DNA of 64,000 nucleotides from Miltoncostaea sp963703045 (GTDB taxonomy: Bacteria > Actinomycetota > Thermoleophilia > Miltoncostaeales > Miltoncostaeaceae): contig OY969782.1 of assembly GCA_963703045.1 (NCBI GenBank), positions 1,860,001-1,924,000 of the forward strand, given 5' to 3'. The notes beneath the pieces were generated by a model. The model was not told the DNA's origin. It saw nothing but the letters and a program-made list of their open reading frames with translations, and searched no databases. This document shows, piece after piece, positions 36,176 to 45,192 of this stretch (positions within the stretch are counted from its first letter, which is position 1; the number at the start of each line of letters is the position of its first letter). The position numbers were made by a program, and so were the translations under genes.

Positions 36176-36205
36176 TTGACACCCGAGGCGCACCTCCCCT
36201 AAAAC
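36176..36205 (+). promoter_or_regulatory. Candidate promoter for the recombinase-like gene
   Basis: TTGACA (36176-36181) is a perfect -35 hexamer, followed after 18 bases by TAAAAC (36200-36205). This AT-rich stretch is rare in the window and faces the gene at 36272. Confidence 0.45.
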
Positions 36206-36271
36206 CGCTCAACCTACAAAAACTTGCAGGTCCGCCACCGGGGGTCGGATCGGCAGGAGGAGAGCCGCCAG

Positions 36272-36910
36272 GTGCCGACCGACCACGAGCCACGACCGCC
36301 GCTCCCATCGCCCCTCCCGACCGCGGACGCGGGACCGGTGGCCGACGAGCTGCTCAGCCCGGAGGAGGCGGTGGCGCTGGTGCACGCCTCGTCGGGACGC
36401 GCGCCGACCGGGCTGCGCAACCGCGCGCTCGTCGCCGTGATGTACCGGTCGGGCCTGCGGCCGGGCGAGGCGCTGGCGCTGTTGCCCGGCGACGTCGACA
36501 TCACCGCCGGCCAGGTGTCGGTGCCTCCGCGCAAGGGCGGCCGCCGCCGCACGACGGGTCTCGACACCACGACGCGCGATCTGATCACGGCGTGGGCGTC
36601 CCGCCGCGCCGCCCGTGACATCCCGGCCGACCGGCCCCTGTTCTGCACCCTCGCGGGCGAGACGATCAAGGCCGCCTACGTGCGCGAGCTGCTGCCGCGG
36701 CTGGCCCGGCGCGCGGGCATCCACAAGCGCGTCCACCCCCTCGCCCTGCGCTACGCCAACGCCGCCGAGCTGGCCGAGGAGGGTCTGACATCGACGATGA
36801 TCGACCTGCACCTGGGCGTGGCGCCGACGGGGGGCGCCCGCCGCCATCGCCGCGTGGTCAGCGAGGCCGACGTCGTGGCCGCCATCGCCGCCCGGACCTG
36901 GAGGCTCTGA
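36272..36910 (+). CDS. Degenerate tyrosine-recombinase-like protein
   Basis: A 212-residue protein made of little more than a tyrosine-recombinase catalytic domain; the SAM-like core-binding domain is absent. Box I is intact (MYRSGLRPGEALAL, with the first catalytic Arg) and the beta-hairpin Lys is present (PPRKGGRRR). Box II, normally HxLRH, reads HPLALRYANA: the second Arg is kept but both His are lost. The terminal LGHxxxxTTxxYTH region reads LHLGVAPTGGARRHRR, so the nucleophilic Tyr is missing. It therefore cannot cut DNA in the usual way. GTG 36272 follows AGGAGGAG. A DNA-binding or regulatory role is possible. Confidence 0.75.
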   Translation: MPTDHEPRPPLPSPLPTADAGPVADELLSPEEAVALVHASSGRAPTGLRNRALVAVMYRSGLRPGEALALLPGDVDITAGQVSVPPRKGGRRRTTGLDTTTRDLITAWASRRAARDIPADRPLFCTLAGETIKAAYVRELLPRLARRAGIHKRVHPLALRYANAAELAEEGLTSTMIDLHLGVAPTGGARRHRRVVSEADVVAAIAARTWRL

Positions 36911-36927
36911 TCCGGGGCGATGCGAGG

Positions 36928-36955
36928 TGATCCGGCGCGGCCGGGGGTGCGTAGC
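36928..36955 (+). promoter_or_regulatory. Candidate ECF-sigma promoter, leaderless start
   Basis: TGATCC (36928-36933), a 16-base spacer, and CGTAGC (36950-36955) resemble promoters of RskA-regulated ECF sigma factors (TGAACC then CGT). The start codon of the sigma gene is only 9 bases downstream, so the transcript would be leaderless. An identical TGATCCGG occurs 20 bases upstream (36908). Autoregulation by the encoded sigma factor is inferred. Confidence 0.5.
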
Positions 36956-36963
36956 ATGACCTG

Positions 36964-37560
36964 ATGGCCGAAGAGACCCCACCCTCCTCCGAGCTCGCCC
37001 GCCTCGCCGACGAGGACCTGCTGACGCTCGTCGAGCGCGGTGACGCCGACGCGTTCGAGGTGGTCTACGACCGCCACTCGCGCGTGGCCTATTCGCTGGC
37101 CTACCGGCTGCTCGGCGACCGCCAGACCGCCGAGGACCTCGTGCAGGACGCCTTCCTCGCCCTCTGGCGCGGCGCGTCCGGATACTCGGTCTCGCGTGGC
37201 AGCGTGCGCAACTGGCTGTTGTCGATCCTGCACAACCGCGGCGTGGACCGCCTGCGGACCCTCGGCGCCATGTCGCGCCGGCAGGAGGCGCTCGAGCAGG
37301 TGGAGCTCCGCCGCCCCGACGAGCCCGACGCCGCCACGCTCGGCATCGGGCGCGCGATGGCCGGATCGGTCCGAGAAGAGCTCGCGAGCCTGCCGGCCGA
37401 GCAGCACGAGGTGCTCAAGCTCGCCTACTACGGCGGCTTCACGCACCATGAGATCTCGGAGATGCTCGATCTGCCGCTGGGAACCGTCAAGAGCCGCATG
37501 CGCCTCGGGCTCGAGCGGCTGCGGCGCGGGCTCGGTGCCGGTGAGGAGGTGACGGGGTGA
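36964..37560 (+). CDS. ECF-family RNA polymerase sigma factor
   Basis: A 198-residue group 4 sigma factor. Region 2 shows YDRHSRVAYSLAYRLLGDRQTAEDLVQDAFLALWR, with the -10-recognising helix, and region 4 shows LPAEQHEVLKLAYYGGFTHHEISEMLDLPLGTVKSRMRLGLERLRR, with the helix-turn-helix for -35 recognition. The pattern is of the SigK/SigL-like group that pairs with RskA anti-sigma factors. Its last four bases (GTGA) overlap the anti-sigma gene. Confidence 0.95.
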   Translation: MAEETPPSSELARLADEDLLTLVERGDADAFEVVYDRHSRVAYSLAYRLLGDRQTAEDLVQDAFLALWRGASGYSVSRGSVRNWLLSILHNRGVDRLRTLGAMSRRQEALEQVELRRPDEPDAATLGIGRAMAGSVREELASLPAEQHEVLKLAYYGGFTHHEISEMLDLPLGTVKSRMRLGLERLRRGLGAGEEVTG

Positions 37561-38288
37561 CCCGCGAACACGATGCGCTGCGCGACCTGATCGCCCCCGT
37601 CGCCCTGGGGAGCGCCGACCCGCGGGAGATCGACCGCGTCGAGGCGCACGCCGCCGAGTGCGCCGTCTGCCGCGAGGAGCTCATCTCGTTCCGGGCGAGT
37701 GCCGATGTCCTCGCCGTGGCGATCCCCCAGCACGCGCCGGCCCCCCGGCTCAAGGAATCCCTGATGAGCGTCGTCCGCGCGGAGGCGGCCGCCCGCGAGG
37801 CGGCCGCGGCCCCCGTCGCGGCTGCCCGGCCCGCACGCCGACGGCCCGCGTGGCTGCCCTCGTTCGGGCTGCGTCCCGCCGTCGCACTCGTGGCCGCGGT
37901 CGCGGCGCTCGCGATCGGCTGGGGCATCTCGGCGCAGCTCTCGGACGATCCCGGTCGCGACGTCACCGCGCTCGCCGTGCAGGGGACGGCCGACGCGCCC
38001 GGCGTCACCGGCAAGGTCGTCTACGTGCCCGGCGAGGACACGGCGGTGGTCACCCTCGAGCGCCTGCCCGCGCTCGCGGAGGGCGACGCCTACCAGCTGT
38101 GGGTGCTGCGCGACGGCAGCGCGCCGCGCTCGGCCGGCCTGTTCCGCGCGACCGGTCCCGGCATGGCGGAGCGGGTGGCGTCGAACCTCGAGGGCGCCGA
38201 CGGCATCGCCGTGACGGCCCAGCCGCGCACGAGCCGCACCACCCCGGAGCTGCCGATCCTCGTACAGGCGCCGCTCACCGACGCCTGA
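37557..38288 (+). CDS. Zinc-binding anti-sigma factor, RskA type
   Basis: A 243-residue membrane-bound anti-sigma factor. The N-terminal cytoplasmic domain has the ZAS signature (VEAHAAECAVCREEL, His-x3-Cys-x2-Cys), then an Ala/Arg-rich linker, one membrane helix (PAVALVAAVAALAIGWGI) and an RskA-like extracytoplasmic domain (GKVVYVPGEDTAVVTLERLPAL then AYQLWVLRDG). It holds the upstream ECF sigma factor inactive until regulated proteolysis. GTG 37557 overlaps the sigma stop, ensuring coupled synthesis. Confidence 0.92.
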   Translation: MTREHDALRDLIAPVALGSADPREIDRVEAHAAECAVCREELISFRASADVLAVAIPQHAPAPRLKESLMSVVRAEAAAREAAAAPVAAARPARRRPAWLPSFGLRPAVALVAAVAALAIGWGISAQLSDDPGRDVTALAVQGTADAPGVTGKVVYVPGEDTAVVTLERLPALAEGDAYQLWVLRDGSAPRSAGLFRATGPGMAERVASNLEGADGIAVTAQPRTSRTTPELPILVQAPLTDA

Positions 38289-38514
38289 GCCGGTGGGTCA
38301 GCTCCGGTGCGGCACCTCGAGCGGCGCGACGGGCGGCGTCGCCGACCGCCGCCGCCACGCGCGCAGCGCCATCCTCATGCGGCGCAGCCGGCCATGGACC
38401 CCGGTCTCCAGCTCGACCCCGCGCAGGGGCCCGGACGTGATGCGGATGGCAGCCATGCTCCGGACTTCGACCTGATCCGGTTCGGTCCTTCCGCCACTCC
38501 TTCCCAAGCGGCCG

Positions 38515-41500
38515 ATGATCGGCTTTGATCGCGCGGTGACGCGAACGGGCGCCGAGGCCGTGCTCGACGGGCGTTTCCGGATCGACACGGTTCTGCGCGC
38601 CACCGCGGGCAGGAGCCATGCCTCCGGGACGGACCTGCGCACCGGCCTGCCCGTGGCCGTCGAGAGCGCGCCCGCCGACGCCGTCTCGCCCGGCACGCTC
38701 ATGCGCCTCGAGCACGCGCGCTCCGCGATCGGCACCCGCGCCCCCGCGGGCATCGCGCCGGTGATCGGCATGGGCATCGAGGGCGACGCCATCCACCTCG
38801 TCACCCCCCGGGCCGACGGCGTCGGGCTGGGTGGGATGCGCGGCGCCCCCCTGTCCGTCGCCGATGCGATCTCGGTCGGCACCTGCGTGCTGTCGGCGCT
38901 GGCCGAGCTCCACGCGCGGGGCGTGCTGCACCGGGACGTGACGCCCTTCGCGGTGACGCTCGTGCCGGGAGACGAGGTGACCGCCGTCCTCACCGCGGTG
39001 GGTCTGGCCGCCGACGCCGCCCTGCTCGGACCGATCACCGACCTGCCGGCCGAGGAGGTGGAGCACCTCGCGCCCGAGGCGTCCGGAGCCCTTCCCGGGG
39101 GCGTGGACGAGCGCTCCGACCTCTACTCGGTGGGCGCCCTGATCTACCTGCTGGTCGCCGGCCGGCCCCCGATCACCGCGAGCACCGCCGCCGGCGTGCT
39201 GCGCGAGGCCCTCACGGCGACGGTCGCCCCGCTGCGCACACCGGCCCCGCATGCGCCCCGTGGGCTCGAGCAGATCGTGGCGCGCCTGCTGCGGCGCGAT
39301 CCCCGCGACCGGTACCAGACCGCGCGCGCGGCGGCGGCCGACCTCGGCGCGCTCGCCGCCGGCCTCGCCCGCGGGGAGGACGACCCCGAGGTGGTCGTCG
39401 GCGCCCACGACTCGCGCAGCACGCTCACCGAGCCGGCCTTCGTCGGCCGCCGCTCCGAGCTCGGCGTGCTGCGCGGCCACGTGGAGGCCGCCCGGGACGG
39501 GCGCGGGGGCCTCGTGCTGGTCGAGGCGCCCTCCGGCGGCGGCAAGAGCCGGCTGCTCGAGGAGATCGGCCGCGCGGGCGCCGAGTCGGGGATGTGGGTG
39601 CTCCACGGAGGCGGTGTCGACCAGGCGGCGGCCCGGCCCTTCCAGCTCATCGACGGCGTCGTCGGCGACATCGTGCGCGCCGCCGAGCGCGACGACGCCC
39701 TCCGGACGGCGCTCGCCGAGCGGCTCGGCGACGACGCCGGCGCGGCCTGCGCCGCCATGCCCGCGCTCGCCGCCGTGCTGGGCGCCGAGCATCTGCACCC
39801 CGGCCCGGAGGAGCACGGCGAGGCCCGCAGCATGCGCGCCATGGTCACGCTGCTCGACGCCGTGGCCGATCCCGGCAGACCGGCCGTGGTGATCATCGAC
39901 GACGCCCAGTGGGCCGACGACCTGTCGCTGCGCCTGCTGGCCGAGTGGTGCGACGGGCGGATGGCCGGGGCCGCGCCGATCCTCGTGCTGGTCGCGTTCC
40001 GCGGCGAGGAGGTCGCCCCCGAGCACGAGCTGCGGGCGATCGAGGCGCTCGATCACGTCGTGCTCCCGCCCCTCGGGCCCGAGGAGATCGGCAACCTCGC
40101 CACGACGATGGCCGGGGCCCTGCCCGCCGCCGCCCTGGCCGCCATCGGACGCCTGTCGGGCGGCAACCCGTTCATGGCGACCGCCGCCCTGCGGGGGCTC
40201 GTCGAGAGCGCGACGATCGAACCCCACCGGGAGGGGTGGCGCATCGCCGACGGTGCGCTCGAGGACGTCAGCTCGACGAGCGAGGCGGCCGATCTGCTGC
40301 TGTTGCGGATGGACCTGCTGCCGGCGCCCGTGTCGGCGCTCCTGACCGCGGGCGCGGTGTTGGGCAAGGACTTCGACCTGCGGTCGGCCGCCGAGCTCGC
40401 CGATCTCGCGCCGGGCGCCGCAGTCGAGGCGCTCACCGAGGCCCGGCGGCGCCACATCGTGTGGGCGGCGGCGGCCGACGAGCGCGTGACCTTCGTGCAC
40501 GACAAGCTGCGCGAGGCGCTGCTCGCCCTCGCCGACGACGGGGAGACGGCGGCGCTGCACCTCGCCGCGGCCCGCCGCATCGAGCGCCACGACCCCGATC
40601 TCTCGTTCGACCTCGCGTACCACTACGCGGCCGCCGGCGATCACGCGAGTGCGCTGCCCCACGCGCTGCGCGCCGCCACGCTGGCTCGCGAGCGCCACGC
40701 GCTGGCGGCGGCGGAGCGCCACTACGCCATCGCCGAGCGCGCCGGCGCGGCGCTCGACCAGGACACCCGCCGCCGCATCGCCGAGGGTCTCGGCGACGTG
40801 CTGATGCTCGCGGGCCGGTACGAGGAGGCGCAGGCGCACCTCGAGCAGGCACGCGCGATGTCCCGCGACGGGCGGGAGGGCGCGACCATCGACGGCCGGC
40901 TCGGCGAGCTGGCCTTCAAGCGCGGCGACATCGAGACGGCCTGCGCCGCCTACGAGCGGGCCCTGCTCCTGCTGGGCCACCGCGTGCCGGCGTCCACCCC
41001 GGGACTGATCGCCGGGGCGCTCCGCGAGATCGTGGTGCAGGCGGCGCACTCGCTCCTCCCGCGGCTGCTGGTGGGCCGTCGTCCGGCGCCGCCCGCCGAC
41101 GGCCCCGAGATGCTGGCGGTGCGCCTCTACAGCCGCGTCGCCTACCCGTACTGGTTCGGCCGCGGCGCCGTGCCGACGCTCTGGGCGCACCTGCGCGGGA
41201 TGAACCTGGCGGAACGCTACGAGCCCACCCCCGAGCTCGCGCAGGCCTGGTCCGAGCACGCGCCGGTGATGACCGTGCTGCCCTGGTTCGGCAGGGCCAT
41301 CCGCTACGCCGAGCGCAGCCTCGCGATCCGCCGCGACCGGGGCGACCTGTGGGGGCAGGGCCAGTCGCTGCACTTCTACGGCGTCGCGCTCTACGGAGCC
41401 TCCCGCTACGCGGAGTGCATCGAGCGATGCGAGGAGGCCGTGCGTCTGCTGGAGCGCACGGGGGACCGCTGGGAGATGAACACCGCGAGCTGGCACATCG

Positions 41501-43962
41501 CGATGTGCGACTACCGTCTCGGCAACCTGCCGGCGGCGGCACGCCGGGCGCAGGAGGTCCACCGTCAGGGCCGCGAGATCGGCGATGCCCAGGCCGCCGG
41601 CATCTCCCTCGGCATCTGGGCGCGTGCCACCCGCGGAGCGGTGCCGGCCGCGCTCGTCGCCACCGAGCTCGAGCGCAACGAGGGCGACATCCACACCCGT
41701 GCCGAGCTGGTGATGGCCGAGGCCATCCGCCTCATGCGGGCCGGTCGCCCCGGCCCCGCCGCGCGCATGCTGGGGGCGCAGCTGCGCGTGATCGAGCGGC
41801 GCGGGTTCCGTCAGGAGTACGTCGCCCCGGTCTCGGCGTGGCTCGCCACGGCGCTGCGGATGCGGCTCGAGGAGGCGCCCGCCCTCTCGCGCTCGCGTCG
41901 CTTGCTCGTGGCGCGGCGCGCCCGGCGCGCGGCCCGGCGCGCGGTGTGGTGGGCGCGCGGCTACCGCAACAACCTGCCCCACGCGCTACGCGAGCAGGCG
42001 CTCGTGCTCGCCCTCACCGGGTCCGGCGCCCGCGCCGGATCGTTGCTCGAGCGCAGCGCCGCCGAGGCCGAGCGCCAGGGCGCCGCGTACGAGCTGGCCC
42101 TGACGCGACGGGCTCAGGCCCGGCTGGGGCTGGAGGCGGGGCGCGACGACGCACCCGAGGAGATGCGCGAGGCCGAGGAGGCGCTGCGGCGGCTGCTCGG
42201 CGAGAGCGCGCTCGACCCCCGCGCCCCGGCCGCGCTGTCGCTGGCCGACCGCTTCGACGCGGTGCTGTCCTGCGGGCGCCGCATCGCCTCGTCACTCGAG
42301 CCCGACGCCGTCTTCGAGGCCGTCCGCGCGTCCGCGCTCGCCCTGCTGCGCCCCGAGCGGGCGGACGTGGTCGCCGTGTCGGTCCTCCGGGCCGAGGCGG
42401 CCGGCGAGCCGGCCGACGCCGCCGCGCTCGAGCGCCTGCTCGCGGCCAGGTCTCCCGAGGTCGACGAGCCGTCCGGCGGTGGATCGCGGCTGCGCATGAC
42501 CATCCTCGCCGACGGCGCCCCCGCCGCCCTGCTCACGGTCGAGCACGGCGGCGTCACCGGGCTCTTCGGCCCCGAGGAGATGCGGCTGGCCGAGTACGTC
42601 GCCGCGCTCGCCGGCGCGGCGCTCGAGAACGCCGAGACGACGGCTCAGCTCGAGCACCAGGCGTTCCACGATCCGCTGACGGGGCTCCCCAACCGGGCGC
42701 TCGTGCGCGACCGCATCGACCTCGCCCTCAAGCGCTCGGCGCGCAGCGGGCGGCCCGTGAGCGTGCTGCTGCTCGATCTCGACGACTTCAAGAACGTCAA
42801 CGACAGCCTCGGGCACGCCGCGGGCGACCGGTTGCTGACCGAGGCCGCCGACCGCCTGCGGGCGGTCCTGCGTCCGGCCGACACCCCCGCACGTCTCGGT
42901 GGCGACGAGTTCGCCGTGCTGCTGGAGGACGCCGACGCGGCCGCGGCCGCCCGGGTCGCCTCGCGCGTGCTGGACGGCTTCCGCGAGCCCTTCACGCTCG
43001 ACGCACGGGAGGTGTTCGTGTCGGCGACGATCGGCATCGTGTCGGCCACCGACGGCGAGTCGGGCGCCGACGGCCTGCTGCGCGACGCCGACGCGGCGAT
43101 GTACTCCGCGAAGGCGCGCGGCAAGCGCGCATACGAGATCTTCGTGCCCGAGATGCGCAGCGCCGCCGTCGCGCGCCTCGAGCTCGGCTCGAGCCTGCGG
43201 CGCGCCCTCGAGCAGGAGGAGATCGAGCTCCACTACCAGCCGATCCTCGACATCGGCACCGGCGAGGTCGTGGCGGTCGAGGCCCTCGCGCGCTGGCGCC
43301 ACCCCGAGCTCGGGCTGCTGCCGCCCGCCGACTTCATCCCCCTCGCCGAGGGATCGGGTCTGATCGAGCAGATCGGGGCGTGGGTGCTGCGCCGGGCCTG
43401 TCAGGACCTGGCGGTGCTGCGCGCCGAGCCCGGCGCCCGCCAGGACATGTCGGTCTCGGTCAACCTCTCGCCGCGTCAGCTGCGCACCCACTCGCTCGCC
43501 GACCACGTGCGCGACGCGCTGCGCCAGGCCGGCATCCCGCCGGGGGCCCTGGTGCTGGAGATCACCGAGACGGCGATCGCGGGTGACACGCCGGCCGGCA
43601 TATCGGTGCTGCGCGCGCTCCGCCGCATCGGGGTGCGCGTGGCCGTCGACGACTTCGGCTCGGGCTATTCGTCGCTCGGGCAGCTTCGCCGCCTGCCGGT
43701 CAACCTGCTCAAGATCGACCGCGACTTCCTGGCCGACGCGGGGTCGCCCGAGGCCGCGTCGTTCCTGCGGGCCATCGTCGAGCTGTCGCGGGGCCTCGGG
43801 CTCGGGGTGGTCACCGAAGGCGTCGAGAACGAGCAGCAGCTCTCGCTGGCCCGCGAGGTGCACTGCGGTCTCGGCCAGGGCTGGCTGTGGGCGCGTGCCA
43901 TGCCGCTCGACGCGACGCGCACGTGGCTGCGCGAGGAGGCCGCCGAGCGCCGGCGCGTCTGA
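38515..43962 (+). CDS. Pseudokinase-AAA-TPR-GAF-GGDEF-EAL signalling protein, 1,815 residues
   Basis: Domains in order: a Ser/Thr-kinase-like domain (about 15-300); an AAA/STAND ATPase (about 305-650) with Walker A APSGGGKS (338-345) and Walker B VVIIDDAQW (457-465); helical TPR-like repeats (about 690-1230); GAF (about 1240-1375); GGDEF with an intact GGDEF motif near 1462; and EAL (about 1560-1805) with EALARWRHP, NLSPRQL, ITETAI, DDFGSGYSS, LKIDRDF and VVTEGVEN. The kinase part looks dead: VAVK reads VAVE, DFG is replaced, and HRDVTPFAVTL lacks the Asn. Both c-di-GMP output domains look active. It resembles PknK/multi-kinase scaffolds but with c-di-GMP output. Preceded by 226 bases with no clear gene. 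Confidence 0.9.
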   Translation: MIGFDRAVTRTGAEAVLDGRFRIDTVLRATAGRSHASGTDLRTGLPVAVESAPADAVSPGTLMRLEHARSAIGTRAPAGIAPVIGMGIEGDAIHLVTPRADGVGLGGMRGAPLSVADAISVGTCVLSALAELHARGVLHRDVTPFAVTLVPGDEVTAVLTAVGLAADAALLGPITDLPAEEVEHLAPEASGALPGGVDERSDLYSVGALIYLLVAGRPPITASTAAGVLREALTATVAPLRTPAPHAPRGLEQIVARLLRRDPRDRYQTARAAAADLGALAAGLARGEDDPEVVVGAHDSRSTLTEPAFVGRRSELGVLRGHVEAARDGRGGLVLVEAPSGGGKSRLLEEIGRAGAESGMWVLHGGGVDQAAARPFQLIDGVVGDIVRAAERDDALRTALAERLGDDAGAACAAMPALAAVLGAEHLHPGPEEHGEARSMRAMVTLLDAVADPGRPAVVIIDDAQWADDLSLRLLAEWCDGRMAGAAPILVLVAFRGEEVAPEHELRAIEALDHVVLPPLGPEEIGNLATTMAGALPAAALAAIGRLSGGNPFMATAALRGLVESATIEPHREGWRIADGALEDVSSTSEAADLLLLRMDLLPAPVSALLTAGAVLGKDFDLRSAAELADLAPGAAVEALTEARRRHIVWAAAADERVTFVHDKLREALLALADDGETAALHLAAARRIERHDPDLSFDLAYHYAAAGDHASALPHALRAATLARERHALAAAERHYAIAERAGAALDQDTRRRIAEGLGDVLMLAGRYEEAQAHLEQARAMSRDGREGATIDGRLGELAFKRGDIETACAAYERALLLLGHRVPASTPGLIAGALREIVVQAAHSLLPRLLVGRRPAPPADGPEMLAVRLYSRVAYPYWFGRGAVPTLWAHLRGMNLAERYEPTPELAQAWSEHAPVMTVLPWFGRAIRYAERSLAIRRDRGDLWGQGQSLHFYGVALYGASRYAECIERCEEAVRLLERTGDRWEMNTASWHIAMCDYRLGNLPAAARRAQEVHRQGREIGDAQAAGISLGIWARATRGAVPAALVATELERNEGDIHTRAELVMAEAIRLMRAGRPGPAARMLGAQLRVIERRGFRQEYVAPVSAWLATALRMRLEEAPALSRSRRLLVARRARRAARRAVWWARGYRNNLPHALREQALVLALTGSGARAGSLLERSAAEAERQGAAYELALTRRAQARLGLEAGRDDAPEEMREAEEALRRLLGESALDPRAPAALSLADRFDAVLSCGRRIASSLEPDAVFEAVRASALALLRPERADVVAVSVLRAEAAGEPADAAALERLLAARSPEVDEPSGGGSRLRMTILADGAPAALLTVEHGGVTGLFGPEEMRLAEYVAALAGAALENAETTAQLEHQAFHDPLTGLPNRALVRDRIDLALKRSARSGRPVSVLLLDLDDFKNVNDSLGHAAGDRLLTEAADRLRAVLRPADTPARLGGDEFAVLLEDADAAAAARVASRVLDGFREPFTLDAREVFVSATIGIVSATDGESGADGLLRDADAAMYSAKARGKRAYEIFVPEMRSAAVARLELGSSLRRALEQEEIELHYQPILDIGTGEVVAVEALARWRHPELGLLPPADFIPLAEGSGLIEQIGAWVLRRACQDLAVLRAEPGARQDMSVSVNLSPRQLRTHSLADHVRDALRQAGIPPGALVLEITETAIAGDTPAGISVLRALRRIGVRVAVDDFGSGYSSLGQLRRLPVNLLKIDRDFLADAGSPEAASFLRAIVELSRGLGLGVVTEGVENEQQLSLAREVHCGLGQGWLWARAMPLDATRTWLREEAAERRRV

Positions 43963-43968
43963 GCCCGC

Positions 43969-45123
43969 TCAGCGACCGGCGGCGCCCTCCCCGGCCCGGC
44001 CCCGGTCGTCGGGCGCGAGATCGAATGCGGTCCGCGCGCGCGCGACCCCGTTGACCAGCACCTCGATCTCGTGCCGTCCCGGGTGCGGCGTGCGGGTCGT
44101 GTGCCGCGCGAGCGAGACGCGACCCGCCACGGTGGCCGTCTCGCCGGGCTCGAGCCGGCGCTCGCCGAGGCTGAAGACGCGGACCCCCGGCGCGCCCCGG
44201 GGCCGCGCGAACCGCACGCGCATGCGCAGCGCGTAGTCGGCGGGGCCGGGTCCCGGGTTCGTGATCTCGACCTCCAGCCTCAGCGTGTCCCCCACGCGTG
44301 GGGCGGCCGGCTGCATCGACGCGATGCCCACCTCGGCCGCCGCGCCGGGGGCGTGTCCGAGCACCTCGAGGGCCCCCGCGTCGCCGGCCGCGACGCGCGA
44401 GCGCAGGGCGTGGCGCAGCAGGCGCCGCCGGTCGGCCCCGGCCCCGGCCGCCCACCGCCGGGCCGTCTCGACCAGCAGGGCGGGGTGGTCCTTGCCGATG
44501 TCGTTCAGGTGGTTGGCGACCGACCGCCGCACGTAGGCGCTCGGGTCGTCGCGCAGGCTCTCGAGCAGGGGCAGCACGGGGGCCGGGTCGCGCTGCAGGT
44601 CGCGCAGGCGCGGCGCCCAGGGCAGACGGGGCCGCGTGCCCTCGCTCACGAGGCGCCGCACGTGGGCGCTCGGGTCGGACGTCCACTCGGCCAGCCGGGC
44701 GAGCGTCTCCTCGGGATGGCGCTCGATGAACGGCCGGATGCAGAACTCGGCCGTGAACCGCTGGGTCAGCGCGTGCTGGGCCGCCATCGCGACCTCGAGG
44801 TGGTCGAGGCCGTGCTCCGCGATCACGAACGAGTGAGGCAGGTAGAGGAAGGGGGCCATGCCCTCGGACCGGCCGTCGGCCGGACGGGCCGGCCCCAGGG
44901 AACGGGTGAGCAGGGAGATCGCCTCGGCGTCGTCGCCGGGGAGGTGCGCCCGCAACGCGGCCCCCCAGTGCCGTCCCCGGTCCATCAGGCCGAGCGGCTC
45001 GTGGCCGTCGAGCGCGGCGGCGACGAAGGCGTCGGCGTCGAATCGCCGATCGACCGCGGCGACCATCGCCGCGATCCGGCGCGGCACGTCGGGGCCGAAA
45101 CCGTCGATGAGCCGGACCGACAC
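43969..45123 (-). CDS. AlkC-type DNA alkylation repair glycosylase
   Basis: A 384-residue HEAT-like-repeat DNA glycosylase resembling AlkC, which excises N3-methylated and related bases. The N-terminal region (FLYLPHSFVIAEHGLDHLEVAMAAQHALTQRFTAEFCIRPFI) and repeats such as WTSDPSAHVRRLVSEGTRPRLPWAPRLRDL and LRDDPSAYVRRSVANHLNDIGKDHP fit the DNA-cradling solenoid. From about residue 270 there is an Ig-like beta-sandwich (GDTLRLEVEITNPGPGPADYAL ...), as in AlkC enzymes that carry an extra DNA-contacting Ig domain. It is convergent with the large GGDEF-EAL gene. Confidence 0.86.
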   Translation of the reverse strand: MSVRLIDGFGPDVPRRIAAMVAAVDRRFDADAFVAAALDGHEPLGLMDRGRHWGAALRAHLPGDDAEAISLLTRSLGPARPADGRSEGMAPFLYLPHSFVIAEHGLDHLEVAMAAQHALTQRFTAEFCIRPFIERHPEETLARLAEWTSDPSAHVRRLVSEGTRPRLPWAPRLRDLQRDPAPVLPLLESLRDDPSAYVRRSVANHLNDIGKDHPALLVETARRWAAGAGADRRRLLRHALRSRVAAGDAGALEVLGHAPGAAAEVGIASMQPAAPRVGDTLRLEVEITNPGPGPADYALRMRVRFARPRGAPGVRVFSLGERRLEPGETATVAGRVSLARHTTRTPHPGRHEIEVLVNGVARARTAFDLAPDDRGRAGEGAAGR

Positions 45124-45192
45124 GCGGGCAGACTAGTGCCCGCCGGTCGGGGGCGTCCGCCCGGACGGCCGCCGCCCGCGGTCGTCGATCAG

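Noticed and set aside
38298..38456. 52-codon minus-strand frame in the gap before the large signalling gene
   Set aside because: It begins AAIRITSGPLRGVELE, slightly FHA-like, but the rest is Arg-rich and there is no convincing ribosome-binding site; too weak to list.
38275..41982. 1,235-codon open frame antisense to the large GGDEF-EAL gene
   Set aside because: Shadow frame with repetitive Arg/Gly/His/Asp composition and no domains.
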